From the NCBI GenBank assembly GCA_007126835.1, contig SLAO01000059.1, positions 1-33,764 on the forward strand: a stretch of DNA of 33,764 nt, in the 5' to 3' direction. The position numbers were made by a program, and so were the translations under genes. The notes beneath the pieces are model-generated. The model was given only the letters and a program-made list of their open reading frames with translations, ran no database searches and was not told the DNA's origin. Position 1 is the first letter of the stretch. Every line of letters begins with the position of its first letter. This DNA is from Nitriliruptorales bacterium (GTDB lineage: Bacteria > Actinomycetota > Nitriliruptoria > Euzebyales > Egibacteraceae). Positions 22,553-32,593 of the stretch are shown in pieces.

Positions 22553-22582
22553 GCGCTGCGCGGCGTCGACGCCGCGCAGCGC
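22553..22582. terminator. Perfect 30-bp palindrome between ppdK and the DUF983 gene
   Basis: The half GCGCTGCGCGGCGTC is followed directly by its exact reverse complement; symmetry ends at 22552/22583. It starts 34 bases past the ppdK stop on the minus strand and ends 21 bases before the DUF983 start. It may stop transcription from ppdK or be a cruciform/protein site; no T-tract follows. Confidence 0.55.
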
Positions 22583-22615
22583 ACCGGGCGGGACACCGCC
22601 TGGTGCCAGCCGGTG

Positions 22616-25249
<2,634 letters not shown>

Positions 25250-25275
25250 GGATGCTCCTCTCGGATGCGGGTGCG

Positions 25276-26409
25276 TTAGGAAAGCGGAGGCAGGAACGGG
25301 ACGACGTCATCCGTGCGCCATCCCAGCTCTCCGTCGACGGCGATCACCCCGTCGACGGCAGCCACCGCCATATGAATGGTGGAAACATGGCTGCGGGCCT
25401 GTGCATGGCCTGCAATCTCGACGATACCCCACTGGACGCGGGCAGTGACCTCCGGCTCGTCGAGTTCGGTCAGCACCTCGGTCACGGCGGCTTCGATGAC
25501 AGCGTCGGCCCGGATGAGGGCTCGCAGGACATCGTGTCGCGTGACGATGCCGACGATCCTACTTCCGTCGACCACGACGAGCCGGGCCACCCGTTCGTCG
25601 AGCATGACGCGCACGGCGGCGCGGAGCGCGGCGCCGGGCACGGTGACGAGCGCCGGGCGGCTGCAGGCCTCGCCGACGCTCCTGGCGCGAGCACGCAGGT
25701 CGTGTAACTCGGTCTCGCGGTGCAGCCCTCGCGGCGGCTCGGCCTCCTTGGCCAACAGATCGGCCTCGGAGATGACCCCGACCAGCGACCCGTCGCCGGC
25801 GATCACGGGGGCCCCGCCGATGCCGTGATGGAACAGCAGCAAAGCAGCGGTGCGCAGCGGCAGCTCCTCGTCGACCACGAGCGGGTCGGCGGTCATCACG
25901 TCGGCCACCGTCAGGGTCGAGGGACGCTCTTCCCGCTTGGGCGGCTCGGCCGGTCCGGTGGGCAGCCGCTCGGCGAGGCGCTCGACGAGTTCCTCCGCGG
26001 TGGCTTGCGCGAGCACGCGGAGCGCCCCGCCGTCGGCGAGGACGCCCACGGGGCCGAACGGGGGGCGGTACCGGCCCGTCAGGGTCACCTGGGCGCGGTT
26101 GCTCGATAGCGGTTCGAGCTCGACGGCACCGTCGAAGCGCGGGAAGGCCAACCGGCCGGGCTCGGCCTCCCACGTCAACGGGATGGACAGGCGCCTGCCC
26201 CGGCGACCTGCAACCCCGGCATGGACCCGGACCTGCTTGGCGGTGTCGAACCCGGCAACCTCGGCATGCAGTCGGGCCAGGAACGACCCGTCAACGTCCG
26301 GTGTAGCCTCGGGCTCGGCCAGGAGCGCGGTCAGCCCGACGCACAGGCGTTCCTCGAGCGCGGTGACGTCACCTGCGACGTGCCGGTACGCGTACAGCCA
26401 GCGTTCCAT
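25276..26409 (-). CDS. CBS-pair and BON domain protein with N-terminal SRPBCC-like domain
   Basis: 377 residues from ATG 26409 with GGAGG five bases upstream. The N-terminal domain (about 1-150) contains LSIPLTWEA...FPRFDGAVELEPL...VTLTGRYRPPFGPVG, which is related to the 172-residue protein encoded at 28915. Then two CBS motifs (about 166-225 and 250-300: VADVMTADPLVVDEELPLRTAALLL, PVIAGDGSLVGVISEADLL; LVVVDGSRIVGIVTRHDVL) and a BON domain (about 305-365, VQWGIVEIAGHAQARS). CBS pairs bind adenine nucleotides; BON domains bind membranes or ligands. Such CBS-BON proteins recur beside PPDK and DosR-type genes in actinobacteria. Exact function is unknown; an energy-state sensor is inferred. Confidence 0.85.
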   Translation of the reverse strand: MERWLYAYRHVAGDVTALEERLCVGLTALLAEPEATPDVDGSFLARLHAEVAGFDTAKQVRVHAGVAGRRGRRLSIPLTWEAEPGRLAFPRFDGAVELEPLSSNRAQVTLTGRYRPPFGPVGVLADGGALRVLAQATAEELVERLAERLPTGPAEPPKREERPSTLTVADVMTADPLVVDEELPLRTAALLLFHHGIGGAPVIAGDGSLVGVISEADLLAKEAEPPRGLHRETELHDLRARARSVGEACSRPALVTVPGAALRAAVRVMLDERVARLVVVDGSRIVGIVTRHDVLRALIRADAVIEAAVTEVLTELDEPEVTARVQWGIVEIAGHAQARSHVSTIHMAVAAVDGVIAVDGELGWRTDDVVPFLPPLS

Positions 26410-26420
26410 GGTGGCCTCCG

Positions 26421-26441
26421 TGTCCGGGGGCGGCCCGGACA
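26421..26441 (-). repeat. Hairpin directly upstream of the CBS-BON ribosome site
   Basis: Perfect 8-base arms TGTCCGGG and CCCGGACA around a 5-base loop. On the minus-strand transcript it would fold one base before the GGAGG ribosome site of the CBS-BON gene and could affect its translation. Confidence 0.45.
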
Positions 26442-26535
26442 GCAACGACGGTACGTCACAGCATCTCCTGCGAGGCGGGATGACAGCAGGGCCGTCGGCC
26501 TGTGCCGCCGAGGTCCTCATGGTCCTCCGCGATCG

Positions 26536-26549
26536 GGGACGATTGCCCC
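26536..26549. promoter_or_regulatory. DosR-like palindrome in the divergent CBS-BON / CBS promoter region
   Basis: GGGAC-GATT-GCCCC matches the core GGGAC-N4-GTCCC of the DosR box at nine of ten arm positions. It is 87 bases before the CBS gene and 127 before the CBS-BON start, in the only intergenic stretch serving both. In GC-rich DNA the degenerate core can occur by chance, so confidence is moderate. Confidence 0.4.
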
Positions 26550-26636
26550 TGCCAAGGTGGCACATCCGGGGCAGACTCCGGGTGAGAGCGGTCCCGCCCG
26601 CGGGCAGCTCCAGATCCCGACGCGGGAGGAGGCGCC

Positions 26637-27065
26637 ATGCTGGTCCGCAACTGGATGAGTCCAGACCCCGTCACCGTCACACCGTCGACTGAGGTTGCCG
26701 AGGCTCGGCGCCTGATGCGCTACTACGGTGTCCGTCACCTCCCCGTCGTGGGCGACGACGGCTTCGTCGTCGGCATGATCAGCGACCGCGACGTCCGGAT
26801 CGACGATGCCGAGGTGCGCCGCCTGGCGGCCATGGGGCGCGTCGGCGAGGCGACCGGGGAGGGTCAGCTCGTCGAGGCGGTCATGAGCTCACCGGTGCAC
26901 ACCGTGGGCGTGGACGAGCCGGTCGAGGCCGCGGCGCGCCAGATGCTGTCCCGGCGCGTGTCCGCGCTGCCGGTGGTCGACGGTGAGCGGCAGATGCAGG
27001 GTGTGATCACCACCACCGACTGCCTCTTGGCCTCCCTGTCACCCGAACCGGTGGGCGAGGGGTAG
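26637..27065 (+). CDS. CBS-pair protein (Hrp1-like)
   Basis: 142 residues from ATG 26637 with GGAGGAGG four to five bases upstream. It consists of almost nothing but two CBS motifs: VRNWMSPDPVTVTPSTEVAEARRLMRYYGVRHLPVVGDDGFVVGMISDRDV (about 3-56) and VEAVMSSPVHTVGVDEPVEAAARQMLSRRVSALPVVDGERQMQGVITTTDCL (about 79-131). Size and layout match hypoxic response protein 1 (Rv2626c, 143 residues) of the M. tuberculosis DosR regulon. CBS pairs sense AMP/ATP-type ligands, but Hrp1's ligand is not settled. Divergent from the CBS-BON-ppdK unit, sharing its promoter region and the DosR-like box. Orthology with Hrp1 is likely by form, not proven. Confidence 0.88.
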   Translation: MLVRNWMSPDPVTVTPSTEVAEARRLMRYYGVRHLPVVGDDGFVVGMISDRDVRIDDAEVRRLAAMGRVGEATGEGQLVEAVMSSPVHTVGVDEPVEAAARQMLSRRVSALPVVDGERQMQGVITTTDCLLASLSPEPVGEG

Positions 27066-27099
27066 CTGAGCGAACGCGGGGCTGGTTGCGGCCGCGGGG

Positions 27100-27750
27100 C
27101 TAGTCGTTGCGGTCGTTGCGGTGCCGGCGTTCGGCGAGGTACGCGGCGGCCTCGGCGCGGCGGGACACCTGGAGTTTGGTCAGGATCGTCGAAACGTAGT
27201 TCTTGACGGTCTTCTCGGCGAGGTGGATCCGCTCGCCGATCTCTCGGTTGGTCAGCCCCTCGGCGATCATCTCCAGGATGCGCGCCTCGGTGGGGGTCAG
27301 CCGCGCCAGGCGCGGGTCCTCGTCACCCTTCGGGTTGCGCACCCGCTCCAGGACACGGGCGGTCACGGCTGGGTCGAGCAAGCTCTCGCCGGCACCCACG
27401 CGGCGTATCCCGTCGATCAGCTCGGTGCCGCGGATCTGCTTCAAGACGTAGCCGGCGGCGCCAGCCATGATCGAGTCGAACAGCGCCTGGTCGTCGGAGA
27501 ACGAGGTCAGCATCAGCACCGCCATGTCTGGGTGCTCGGCTCGGATGTCGCGGCAAGCCAGCACCCCGGAACGGTCCGGGAGCCGGACGTCGAGGACCAC
27601 GACGTCCGGCTTGTACGACCGCGCCCGCAGCACCGCCTCTCCCGCAGTGCCCGCCTCCGCCACGACCTCTAGATCCTCTTGGGCATCCAGCATCGCGCGA
27701 AGACCTTGCCGAACGACCTCATGGTCGTCGACGAGCATCACCTTGATCAC
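27100..27750 (-). CDS. DosR/DevR-like NarL-family response regulator
   Basis: 216 residues from GTG 27750 (ribosome site GGAG), one short of DosR's 217. Receiver: Asp8, Asp9 and phospho-acceptor Asp54 (VVLDVRLPD), Thr82 and Lys104, all at the same numbers as in M. tuberculosis DosR. C-terminal LuxR-type helix-turn-helix at about 148-210 with LAEKTVKNYVSTILTKL: Lys180, Lys183 and Asn184 correspond to DosR's DNA-contacting Lys179, Lys182 and Asn183. This supports recognition of a DosR-type palindrome. Preceded by its kinase, 25 bases upstream. The expected regulon is hypoxia/NO or redox dormancy genes. One of the better-supported functional calls in the window. Confidence 0.92.
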   Translation of the reverse strand: MIKVMLVDDHEVVRQGLRAMLDAQEDLEVVAEAGTAGEAVLRARSYKPDVVVLDVRLPDRSGVLACRDIRAEHPDMAVLMLTSFSDDQALFDSIMAGAAGYVLKQIRGTELIDGIRRVGAGESLLDPAVTARVLERVRNPKGDEDPRLARLTPTEARILEMIAEGLTNREIGERIHLAEKTVKNYVSTILTKLQVSRRAEAAAYLAERRHRNDRND

Positions 27751-27775
27751 GCTTGCTCCTATCGGTCCTCGCTGC

Positions 27776-28891
27776 TTACACCATGGGCTTGGACAGCCGG
27801 AGGCGCGTCCCCTCACCCGGCGCGCTGCTGATGTCCAAGGATGCGCTCAGCGCATCAGCACGCTCGCGGATGTTCTCGAGCCCGCGCCCGACCTTCAGGG
27901 TATCCGGAGTGAACCCGACGCCGTCGTCGGCGATGTCGAGCACCATCGTGTCGCCCAGATCCAAGACGATTCGGACCTCGGTCGCCCGGGCGTGCTTGGC
28001 CACGTTGGAAAGCGCCTCCCGCACGACCGCGAGCAGGTCCGGGACGAGCTGCGCCGGCAAGCGCGCGTCGACGTTGCTGGGGACCTCCAGGACTGGGCGC
28101 ACGAGGGCGTTGACCTCGTACTCGCGTGCCAGTTCGGTGAGCCCTCGGGTAAAGCCCATCGACGCGGCGTGCTCGGGACGCAGCTGGAAGATGAAGTTGC
28201 GCAACTCCCTGATGGCGCCGTCGATGGACTCGACCGTAGCGTCGATGCGGTCGTCGGCGCGGTCGGGGTCCACGCGGATCAGCCCGCGTGCTGCTTCCAG
28301 CCCCATGCCCAACGAGAACAGCGTCTGGATCACGCCGTCGTGCAGCTCTCGGCTGATCCGGTCGCGTTCGTCCTGCACCGCGAGCGATCTCAGCTGGTCG
28401 GACAGGATGGCGTTTTCGATCGCGGCGCCCGCTTGGGCGGCGAGCACGAGGATGGCGCGTTCGTCGTCGTCGTTGAACCCGCCGTCCTTCTCGGTGAGGT
28501 AGAGGTTGCCGAAGACCTGTCCGCCCGACCTGACGGGAGCGCCGAGGAAGCTGCGCATCTCGGGATGATGGGGTGGGAACCCGAAGGCGTCAGGATGCTC
28601 GCGGATGTCCTCGAGGCGGATGATGCGCTGCTCGCGGATGAGCAGCCCGAGCACACCTTTGCCGGTGGGATAGTGGCCGACGGCCTCGACCTCGTCGTCG
28701 CTCATGCCCTCAGTGATGAACTGCTCGATCGTCCCGTCGTCCCCCAAGACCCCAAGCGCGGCGTACTGCGCACCGGTGACGCGGGCCGCATGACTCACGA
28801 TCGTGCGGAGGACGCTCGACAGGCTCAGTTCGCCGGCGAGCGCAGCGGCTGCATCGGCGAGCGCGTCGAGCCGTTCGGCTCCGTTGAACAC
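27776..28891 (-). CDS. DosS-like GAF-domain sensor histidine kinase
   Basis: 371 residues from GTG 28891, 23 bases after the stop of the preceding gene; no good ribosome site, so coupling is likely. One GAF domain (about 25-165) contains GHYPTGKGVLGLLIREQRIIRLEDIREHPDAFGFPPHHPEMRSFLGAPV, closely like DosS/DosT. HisKA_3 dimerisation follows with phospho-acceptor His184 (RISRELHDGVIQTLFSLG). The HATPase_c domain lies at about 270-370 (VVREALSNVAKHA; DIADDGVGF; GRGLENIRERA). DosS and DosT have two GAF domains, so this is a shorter form. His108 or His109 is a candidate heme ligand by position, from memory of that family. It probably senses O2, NO or redox state. Confidence 0.9.
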   Translation of the reverse strand: MFNGAERLDALADAAAALAGELSLSSVLRTIVSHAARVTGAQYAALGVLGDDGTIEQFITEGMSDDEVEAVGHYPTGKGVLGLLIREQRIIRLEDIREHPDAFGFPPHHPEMRSFLGAPVRSGGQVFGNLYLTEKDGGFNDDDERAILVLAAQAGAAIENAILSDQLRSLAVQDERDRISRELHDGVIQTLFSLGMGLEAARGLIRVDPDRADDRIDATVESIDGAIRELRNFIFQLRPEHAASMGFTRGLTELAREYEVNALVRPVLEVPSNVDARLPAQLVPDLLAVVREALSNVAKHARATEVRIVLDLGDTMVLDIADDGVGFTPDTLKVGRGLENIRERADALSASLDISSAPGEGTRLRLSKPMV

Positions 28892-28914
28892 GCTGGGCAG
28901 ACTAGCGGGTCCTG

Positions 28915-29433
28915 CTAGCGGTTCGCCGTCACGTCATTGCGCGCCAGCCGCGCGGCAACGTCGAGGACGAACCGGCGCACGGTGGCTTCAGCCACCCGAT
29001 GGCCGAGCAGTCGATCGGTTGCCTCGCCCACGACCGATAGCGGAGGGCGGTACGTGCCCATGAGCGACAGCTGGCAGCCGCCGCCCTGCAGGGCGGCGAG
29101 CTCGAGGTCAGCCGACAGGACGGGGAAGACCTCGCTGGCGTCGGCGGCTTCCCACCGGACCGGGCGCAGCAGCCCTGCGCCCTGACCGTTGGTCGTGGCC
29201 TGGCCGTCGTCGATCGGCAGCGACCGTTCGGGTACTGGGCCGACCCGCACGATCCCGCGGCGCCGTGCCAGCGAGCCCGGCAGGGCACCGTCGGCGCGAA
29301 GATCGACCAGCCAGGCCTCGCCCGAAGGCTCTGCGGGCTCGGGCAGCCAGTGGCGGGGATCGCCGGCCAAGGCGGTGGCAGCCTCCCCGAACGGGGTGGC
29401 CAGGAGCTCGTAGTAGTACACGTGTCGCGGCAT
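28915..29433 (-). CDS. Small protein sharing a domain with the CBS-BON protein
   Basis: 172 residues from ATG 29433, four bases after the PPOX-like gene's stop. No named family is recognised. Residues about 89-160 (LLRPVRWEAADASEVFPVLSADLELAALQ...LSLMGTYRPPLSVVGEATDRLLGHRVAEATVRRFVLDVAARL) align well with residues about 73-149 of the CBS-BON protein, so both carry the same domain. The strand pattern with a conserved YRPP and long final helix suggests an SRPBCC/START-like fold (inference). The beginning RHVYYYELLATPFGEA may be a further strand-helix. In operon with PPOX protein, DosS-like kinase and DosR-like regulator. Possible ligand-binding partner in the same stress response; function unknown. 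Confidence 0.75.
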   Translation of the reverse strand: MPRHVYYYELLATPFGEAATALAGDPRHWLPEPAEPSGEAWLVDLRADGALPGSLARRRGIVRVGPVPERSLPIDDGQATTNGQGAGLLRPVRWEAADASEVFPVLSADLELAALQGGGCQLSLMGTYRPPLSVVGEATDRLLGHRVAEATVRRFVLDVAARLARNDVTANR

Positions 29434-29437
29434 GTGG

Positions 29438-29857
29438 TTAACGGTCCTCGCTGATCCGTCGGCCTGTGATGCGTCGCGGGAGCAGCCGGACGAAGTGCTC
29501 AAGGCGCCCCGGGACCCACGGCTCGAACGCGACTTCGCGTAGGTGCTGCAGTTCCTCAGGCGCCGTGACCTCCTCGGTCCGGCCGTGGACGACGACGCTC
29601 CACCCGGTGCCACGGTCGCGATCGACGTCGTCGATCTCGTACGCGGCGGGCAGGCCTCGCGCCAACTCGTCGAGCCGATCGCCGTAGTCGGTGCGGAACA
29701 CCACCGCACCTTCGACGAAGGTCCCGTTCACCGGCAGAACCTCGATGGTGCCACCGCTCGCGTAGGCGATGCGACCAAAGCTCTCAGCGTCTAAGAGGGC
29801 CATGCACTCGTCTACGCTGAGAGCCTCGATCGATCGCGGTGCTCGATCGGTGCCCAT
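29438..29857 (-). CDS. Pyridoxamine 5'-phosphate oxidase-like flavin protein
   Basis: 139 residues from ATG 29857. The LSVDECMALLDAESFGRIAYASGGTIEVLPVNGTFVEGAVVFRTDYGDRLDELARG opening is typical of split-barrel PPOX-like proteins, which bind FMN, F420 or heme. WSVVVHGRTEEVTAPEEL forms the later strand. It is much smaller than true PdxH and lacks its C-terminal PLP motif, so B6 synthesis is unlikely. First gene of a four-gene minus-strand operon (PPOX, domain protein, DosS-like, DosR-like). Related PPOX proteins occur in DosR-type regulons of actinobacteria. A DosR-like palindrome sits 59 bases upstream. Likely a redox or deazaflavin-binding protein; substrate unknown. Confidence 0.85.
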   Translation of the reverse strand: MGTDRAPRSIEALSVDECMALLDAESFGRIAYASGGTIEVLPVNGTFVEGAVVFRTDYGDRLDELARGLPAAYEIDDVDRDRGTGWSVVVHGRTEEVTAPEELQHLREVAFEPWVPGRLEHFVRLLPRRITGRRISEDR

Positions 29858-29915
29858 GTCTCGGTCCCGTCCTCCCTCAGGCTCCTAGGCTCGTCGTGCC
29901 TCCCCCCGACAGTGA

Positions 29916-29929
29916 GGGCCGAAGGTCCC
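29916..29929. promoter_or_regulatory. DosR-like palindrome upstream of the PPOX-kinase-regulator operon
   Basis: GGGCC-GAAG-GTCCC matches GGGAC-N4-GTCCC at nine of ten arm positions. It is 59 bases before the PPOX start, a normal activator distance, and would allow the DosR-like regulator to control its own operon. Chance occurrence in GC-rich DNA is not excluded. Confidence 0.4.
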
Positions 29930-29962
29930 CACGGCCGGTCGCCCTTGGTCCCGGGGTCTTGG

Positions 29963-30700
29963 CTACTCCCATCGGAAGGTCCGGGCCGCGACGACGCTGG
30001 CGACCACGGCCCAGCCTGCGAGCGCCGACAACCCGGCGACCACCGGCGGTCCGGTCGATGTCAACGTGGTCGACAGCGTCCCGGCCGCCCACGCTGTCGG
30101 CAGGATGCCCCCGAAGGCCGCCAACCAGTCGGGCATCTCCGCGAGGGGGACGGCGACACCGCCAAGCAGCACCAGCAGCAAGAACACGCCGTTGAGCATC
30201 GCCAACGCGCCCATCGCCGGAAGACGGCCGGCGATGGCCAAACCGATCCCCGCAAAGGCGCACGTGGCCAGCAGCAGAGCCAGCCCCGCGGCGGCCACGC
30301 CACCCGGCGTCAACCCGGGCCGCCACCCGAGCGCGGCCGCCGCGCCGGTGACCGCCGTGGCCTGCACAACCACGATGACTAAGACGGCGAGCGCCTTGGC
30401 CCCCACGAGCTCACCGCGTCGCAGCGGGGTCACGCCGTAGCGTCGCAGCACCGAGTGCTCGCGCTCGAACGCCGTCGAGATCCCCAACGCGACCATCGCC
30501 GACCCCATCACCGCGACCGTCAGGGCTCCGGGCACGAGGATGTCCAACGGCTCCCGCCCGGCGGTGGGAAGCACGGGAACCAAGGTGAAGAACACCAGCA
30601 TCCCCAGCGGGGCCCCCAACGTCACGAGCAGGTTCTCCCCGTTGCGCAGGAGCAAGCGCAGCTCGAGGGCGGTCTGCGCCCGGAGACGTCGGAGGTTCAT
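29963..30700 (-). CDS. ABC-2 type transporter permease
   Basis: 245 residues from ATG 30700, which overlaps the ATPase gene's TGA by four bases. Six hydrophobic helices: about 25-45, 55-75, 103-125, 135-158, 165-190 and 218-240. The second cytoplasmic loop has STAFEREHSVLRRYGVTPLRRGELVGAKAL, the conserved element of ABC-2 permeases in which a re-entrant helix meets the ATPase. The family exports drugs, antibiotics, polysaccharides or lipids. With one ATPase and one permease it is probably a homodimeric DrrAB-like exporter. Substrate cannot be inferred; nothing nearby suggests antibiotic synthesis. Confidence 0.88.
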   Translation of the reverse strand: MNLRRLRAQTALELRLLLRNGENLLVTLGAPLGMLVFFTLVPVLPTAGREPLDILVPGALTVAVMGSAMVALGISTAFEREHSVLRRYGVTPLRRGELVGAKALAVLVIVVVQATAVTGAAAALGWRPGLTPGGVAAAGLALLLATCAFAGIGLAIAGRLPAMGALAMLNGVFLLLVLLGGVAVPLAEMPDWLAAFGGILPTAWAAGTLSTTLTSTGPPVVAGLSALAGWAVVASVVAARTFRWE

Positions 30701-31617
30701 GCCGCTTCGTCGGGGCTGTCGGTCAACCGCAGATACACGTCCTCAAGGCGCTCCCGTGCCGCGGCGATGCCCGTCAGCGGCAGGCCGCGGGCAGCGAACC
30801 AGCTGCTGACCTCGGCGATCATGTCCGTGCTGGCCGCGACGTGCCATCGACCGTCGCCGGCTCGGCTCACGGCGACCCCCAGGTCCTCCGCCAGCGTCGC
30901 GGGGTCGAGCGTTGTCGTGGTCTCCACGAGCAGGCCGGTTTTCGCCCCAGCGAGCGCCGAGGGCCGGTCCAGGGCGATCAGGGTGCCCCCATCGACGACC
31001 GCGACCCGGTCGGCGAGGCGCTCGGCCTCCTCCATCGCGTGGGTGGTCAACAAGATGGCGACACCCCCGGTGCGCAGCTCCTGCACGAGCGCCCACGTCT
31101 GCCGCCGGGCGGCAGGGTCCATCCCGGCGGTGGGTTCGTCGAGCAGAGCCACCCGCGGCTGCCCGACGAGCGCCAAGGCCAAGGCCACCCGCTGGCGCTC
31201 ACCCCCGGACAGGGTCCGGACCCGCTGGGCGGCAACCTGGCCGAGGCCCAGCCGCTCGATCAACGCCAGCGGCTCGAGCGGGTCGTCGTAGTAGGCGGCG
31301 AACGTGCGCAGCAGCTCGGCGGGGGTGGCAGACCGGTGCGTGCCGCCTTCCTGCAACATGACCCCGAGTCGCCCGACCACCTGCTCCCGCTCGCGGCGCG
31401 GGTTCACGCCGAACACCGACACGGTGCCCATGTCGGGTGCCCGAAGCCCGGCGATGCACTCCACCGTAGTGGTCTTGCCCGACCCGTTGGGACCCAGCAG
31501 GGCCAGGACCTCACCGGGATGCACCGTCAGTGAGAGGTCGGCAACCGCTGTGCGGCCGCCGTAGCGCTTGGTGAGACCGTCCACGACGATGGACGCGGGT
31601 GGTTCGGGCGTAGGCAT
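30697..31617 (-). CDS. ABC transporter ATP-binding protein
   Basis: 306 residues from ATG 31617. Walker A LGPNGSGKTTT (about 41-51), Q-loop VMLQEGG, signature LSGGERQRVALALAL, Walker B VALLDEPTAGMD and the switch His in LLTTHAMEEAERL. A C-terminal domain of about 80 residues after the nucleotide-binding core resembles that of DrrA/CcmA-type exporters. Coupled to the permease downstream by a 4-base overlap. A TATCCT hexamer eight bases upstream of the ATG, with no ribosome site of quality, could be a -10 for a nearly leaderless transcript, which is common in actinobacteria. Divergent from fabD by 67 bases. Confidence 0.92.
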   Translation of the reverse strand: MPTPEPPASIVVDGLTKRYGGRTAVADLSLTVHPGEVLALLGPNGSGKTTTVECIAGLRAPDMGTVSVFGVNPRREREQVVGRLGVMLQEGGTHRSATPAELLRTFAAYYDDPLEPLALIERLGLGQVAAQRVRTLSGGERQRVALALALVGQPRVALLDEPTAGMDPAARRQTWALVQELRTGGVAILLTTHAMEEAERLADRVAVVDGGTLIALDRPSALAGAKTGLLVETTTTLDPATLAEDLGVAVSRAGDGRWHVAASTDMIAEVSSWFAARGLPLTGIAAARERLEDVYLRLTDSPDEAA

Positions 31618-31625
31618 CGCTCGCC

Positions 31626-31631
31626 AGGATA
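31626..31631 (-). promoter_or_regulatory. Possible -10 for a near-leaderless ABC transporter mRNA
   Basis: On the minus strand TATCCT lies eight bases before the ATPase ATG. That spacing fits transcription starting at or very near the start codon. No clear -35 box is seen. Confidence 0.3.
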
Positions 31632-31684
31632 GGGGCGCGGGGCCTCGGATAGGCTGCGGGGGCCGCGACGAGAGGAGGCAGTGG

Positions 31685-32593
31685 ATGGGGACCGCGCTCG
31701 TGTTCGCCGGCCAGGGAAGCCAGCGCGAGGGCATGGCCCTGGAGTGGCGGGGCGCGCGTGCCTACGCGCGATGGGAGGAGGCCAGCGACCTCCTGGGGTT
31801 CGACGTCGCTCGACTGGGCACCACCGCCTCCGCCGACGAGCTGCGGGAGCCCGCCAACTGTCAGATCGCCCTGTTCGTCCACGCCGCGGTCGTGCTGGAG
31901 TCCTGGCGGGAGGCCGGAGGCGCAGAGCCGGTGGCCGCGGCCGGTCACTCGCTTGGTGAGTACGACGCGTTGCTGGCCGCCGGCGTCCTGCCGTTCGCCG
32001 ACGCCCTCCGGCTGGTCGACGTGCGGGCCCGCGCGACCCAGGCTGCTGCGGACGCGCAACCAGGGCGGATGGTCGCCTGTCTCGGCTACGAGGTCGAAGC
32101 CGTGACCCAAGCCTGCGATGCGGTGGGCGCGTATGTGGCCAACGACAACGCGCCGGGGCAACTGGTGTGCGCCGGACCCGAGGCGGCGCTCGATGCGCTG
32201 AAGCAGCACCTCGCGGGCACGGGGGAACGGGGCAAGGTCGTCGACGTGGCGGTGGGGGCGGCCTACCACAGCCCGCACATGGCCTCGGCAGTCCCCGAGC
32301 TGTCGGCGGCGCTGGACGAAGCTCGCTTCACCGACGCCGCCGTTCCCGTCGTCGCCAACGTCGACGCCGCCCCGCACGTGGCGGCCAGCGACTGGCCCGA
32401 CTTGCTCCGCGAGCAGGTCACCTCGCCGGTGCGCTGGCGAGAGAGCGTGCCCGCGCTGGTCGCGCAGGGCGCGGACCAGGTCGTGGAGCTTGGGGCGTCT
32501 GCCGTCCTGACCGGGATGATCAAACGCATCGACCGCACATTGGACCGTCATGCGGTGACCACCCCCGCCGAGCTCGAGGAGGTCGTGCAATGA
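31685..32593 (+). CDS. fabD: Malonyl-CoA:ACP transacylase
   Basis: 302 residues from ATG 31685, with AGGAGG at 31673-31678. Oxyanion motif FAGQGSQREGM (residues 7-17), nucleophile Ser89 in GHSLGEYDALLAAG, RARATQ (Arg that binds the malonyl carboxylate) and His195 in GAAYHSPHM are all in place. It transfers malonyl from CoA to acyl carrier protein for type II fatty-acid synthesis. Its stop overlaps the fabG start (ATGA), so the two are translationally coupled. No acpP or fabF/fabH is seen in the visible part; a PlsC-type acyltransferase follows fabG. Length and motifs are normal. Confidence 0.95.
   Translation: MGTALVFAGQGSQREGMALEWRGARAYARWEEASDLLGFDVARLGTTASADELREPANCQIALFVHAAVVLESWREAGGAEPVAAAGHSLGEYDALLAAGVLPFADALRLVDVRARATQAAADAQPGRMVACLGYEVEAVTQACDAVGAYVANDNAPGQLVCAGPEAALDALKQHLAGTGERGKVVDVAVGAAYHSPHMASAVPELSAALDEARFTDAAVPVVANVDAAPHVAASDWPDLLREQVTSPVRWRESVPALVAQGADQVVELGASAVLTGMIKRIDRTLDRHAVTTPAELEEVVQ

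Noticed and set aside
27467..28918. A 483-codon plus-strand frame opposite the kinase and regulator
   Set aside because: Antisense to conserved GAF, HisKA and receiver sequences; no similarity of its own.
29911..29960. Repeated TTGGTCCCGGGGTCTTGG as a further regulator box
   Set aside because: Neither a clean inverted nor direct repeat, and close to the ABC permease stop.
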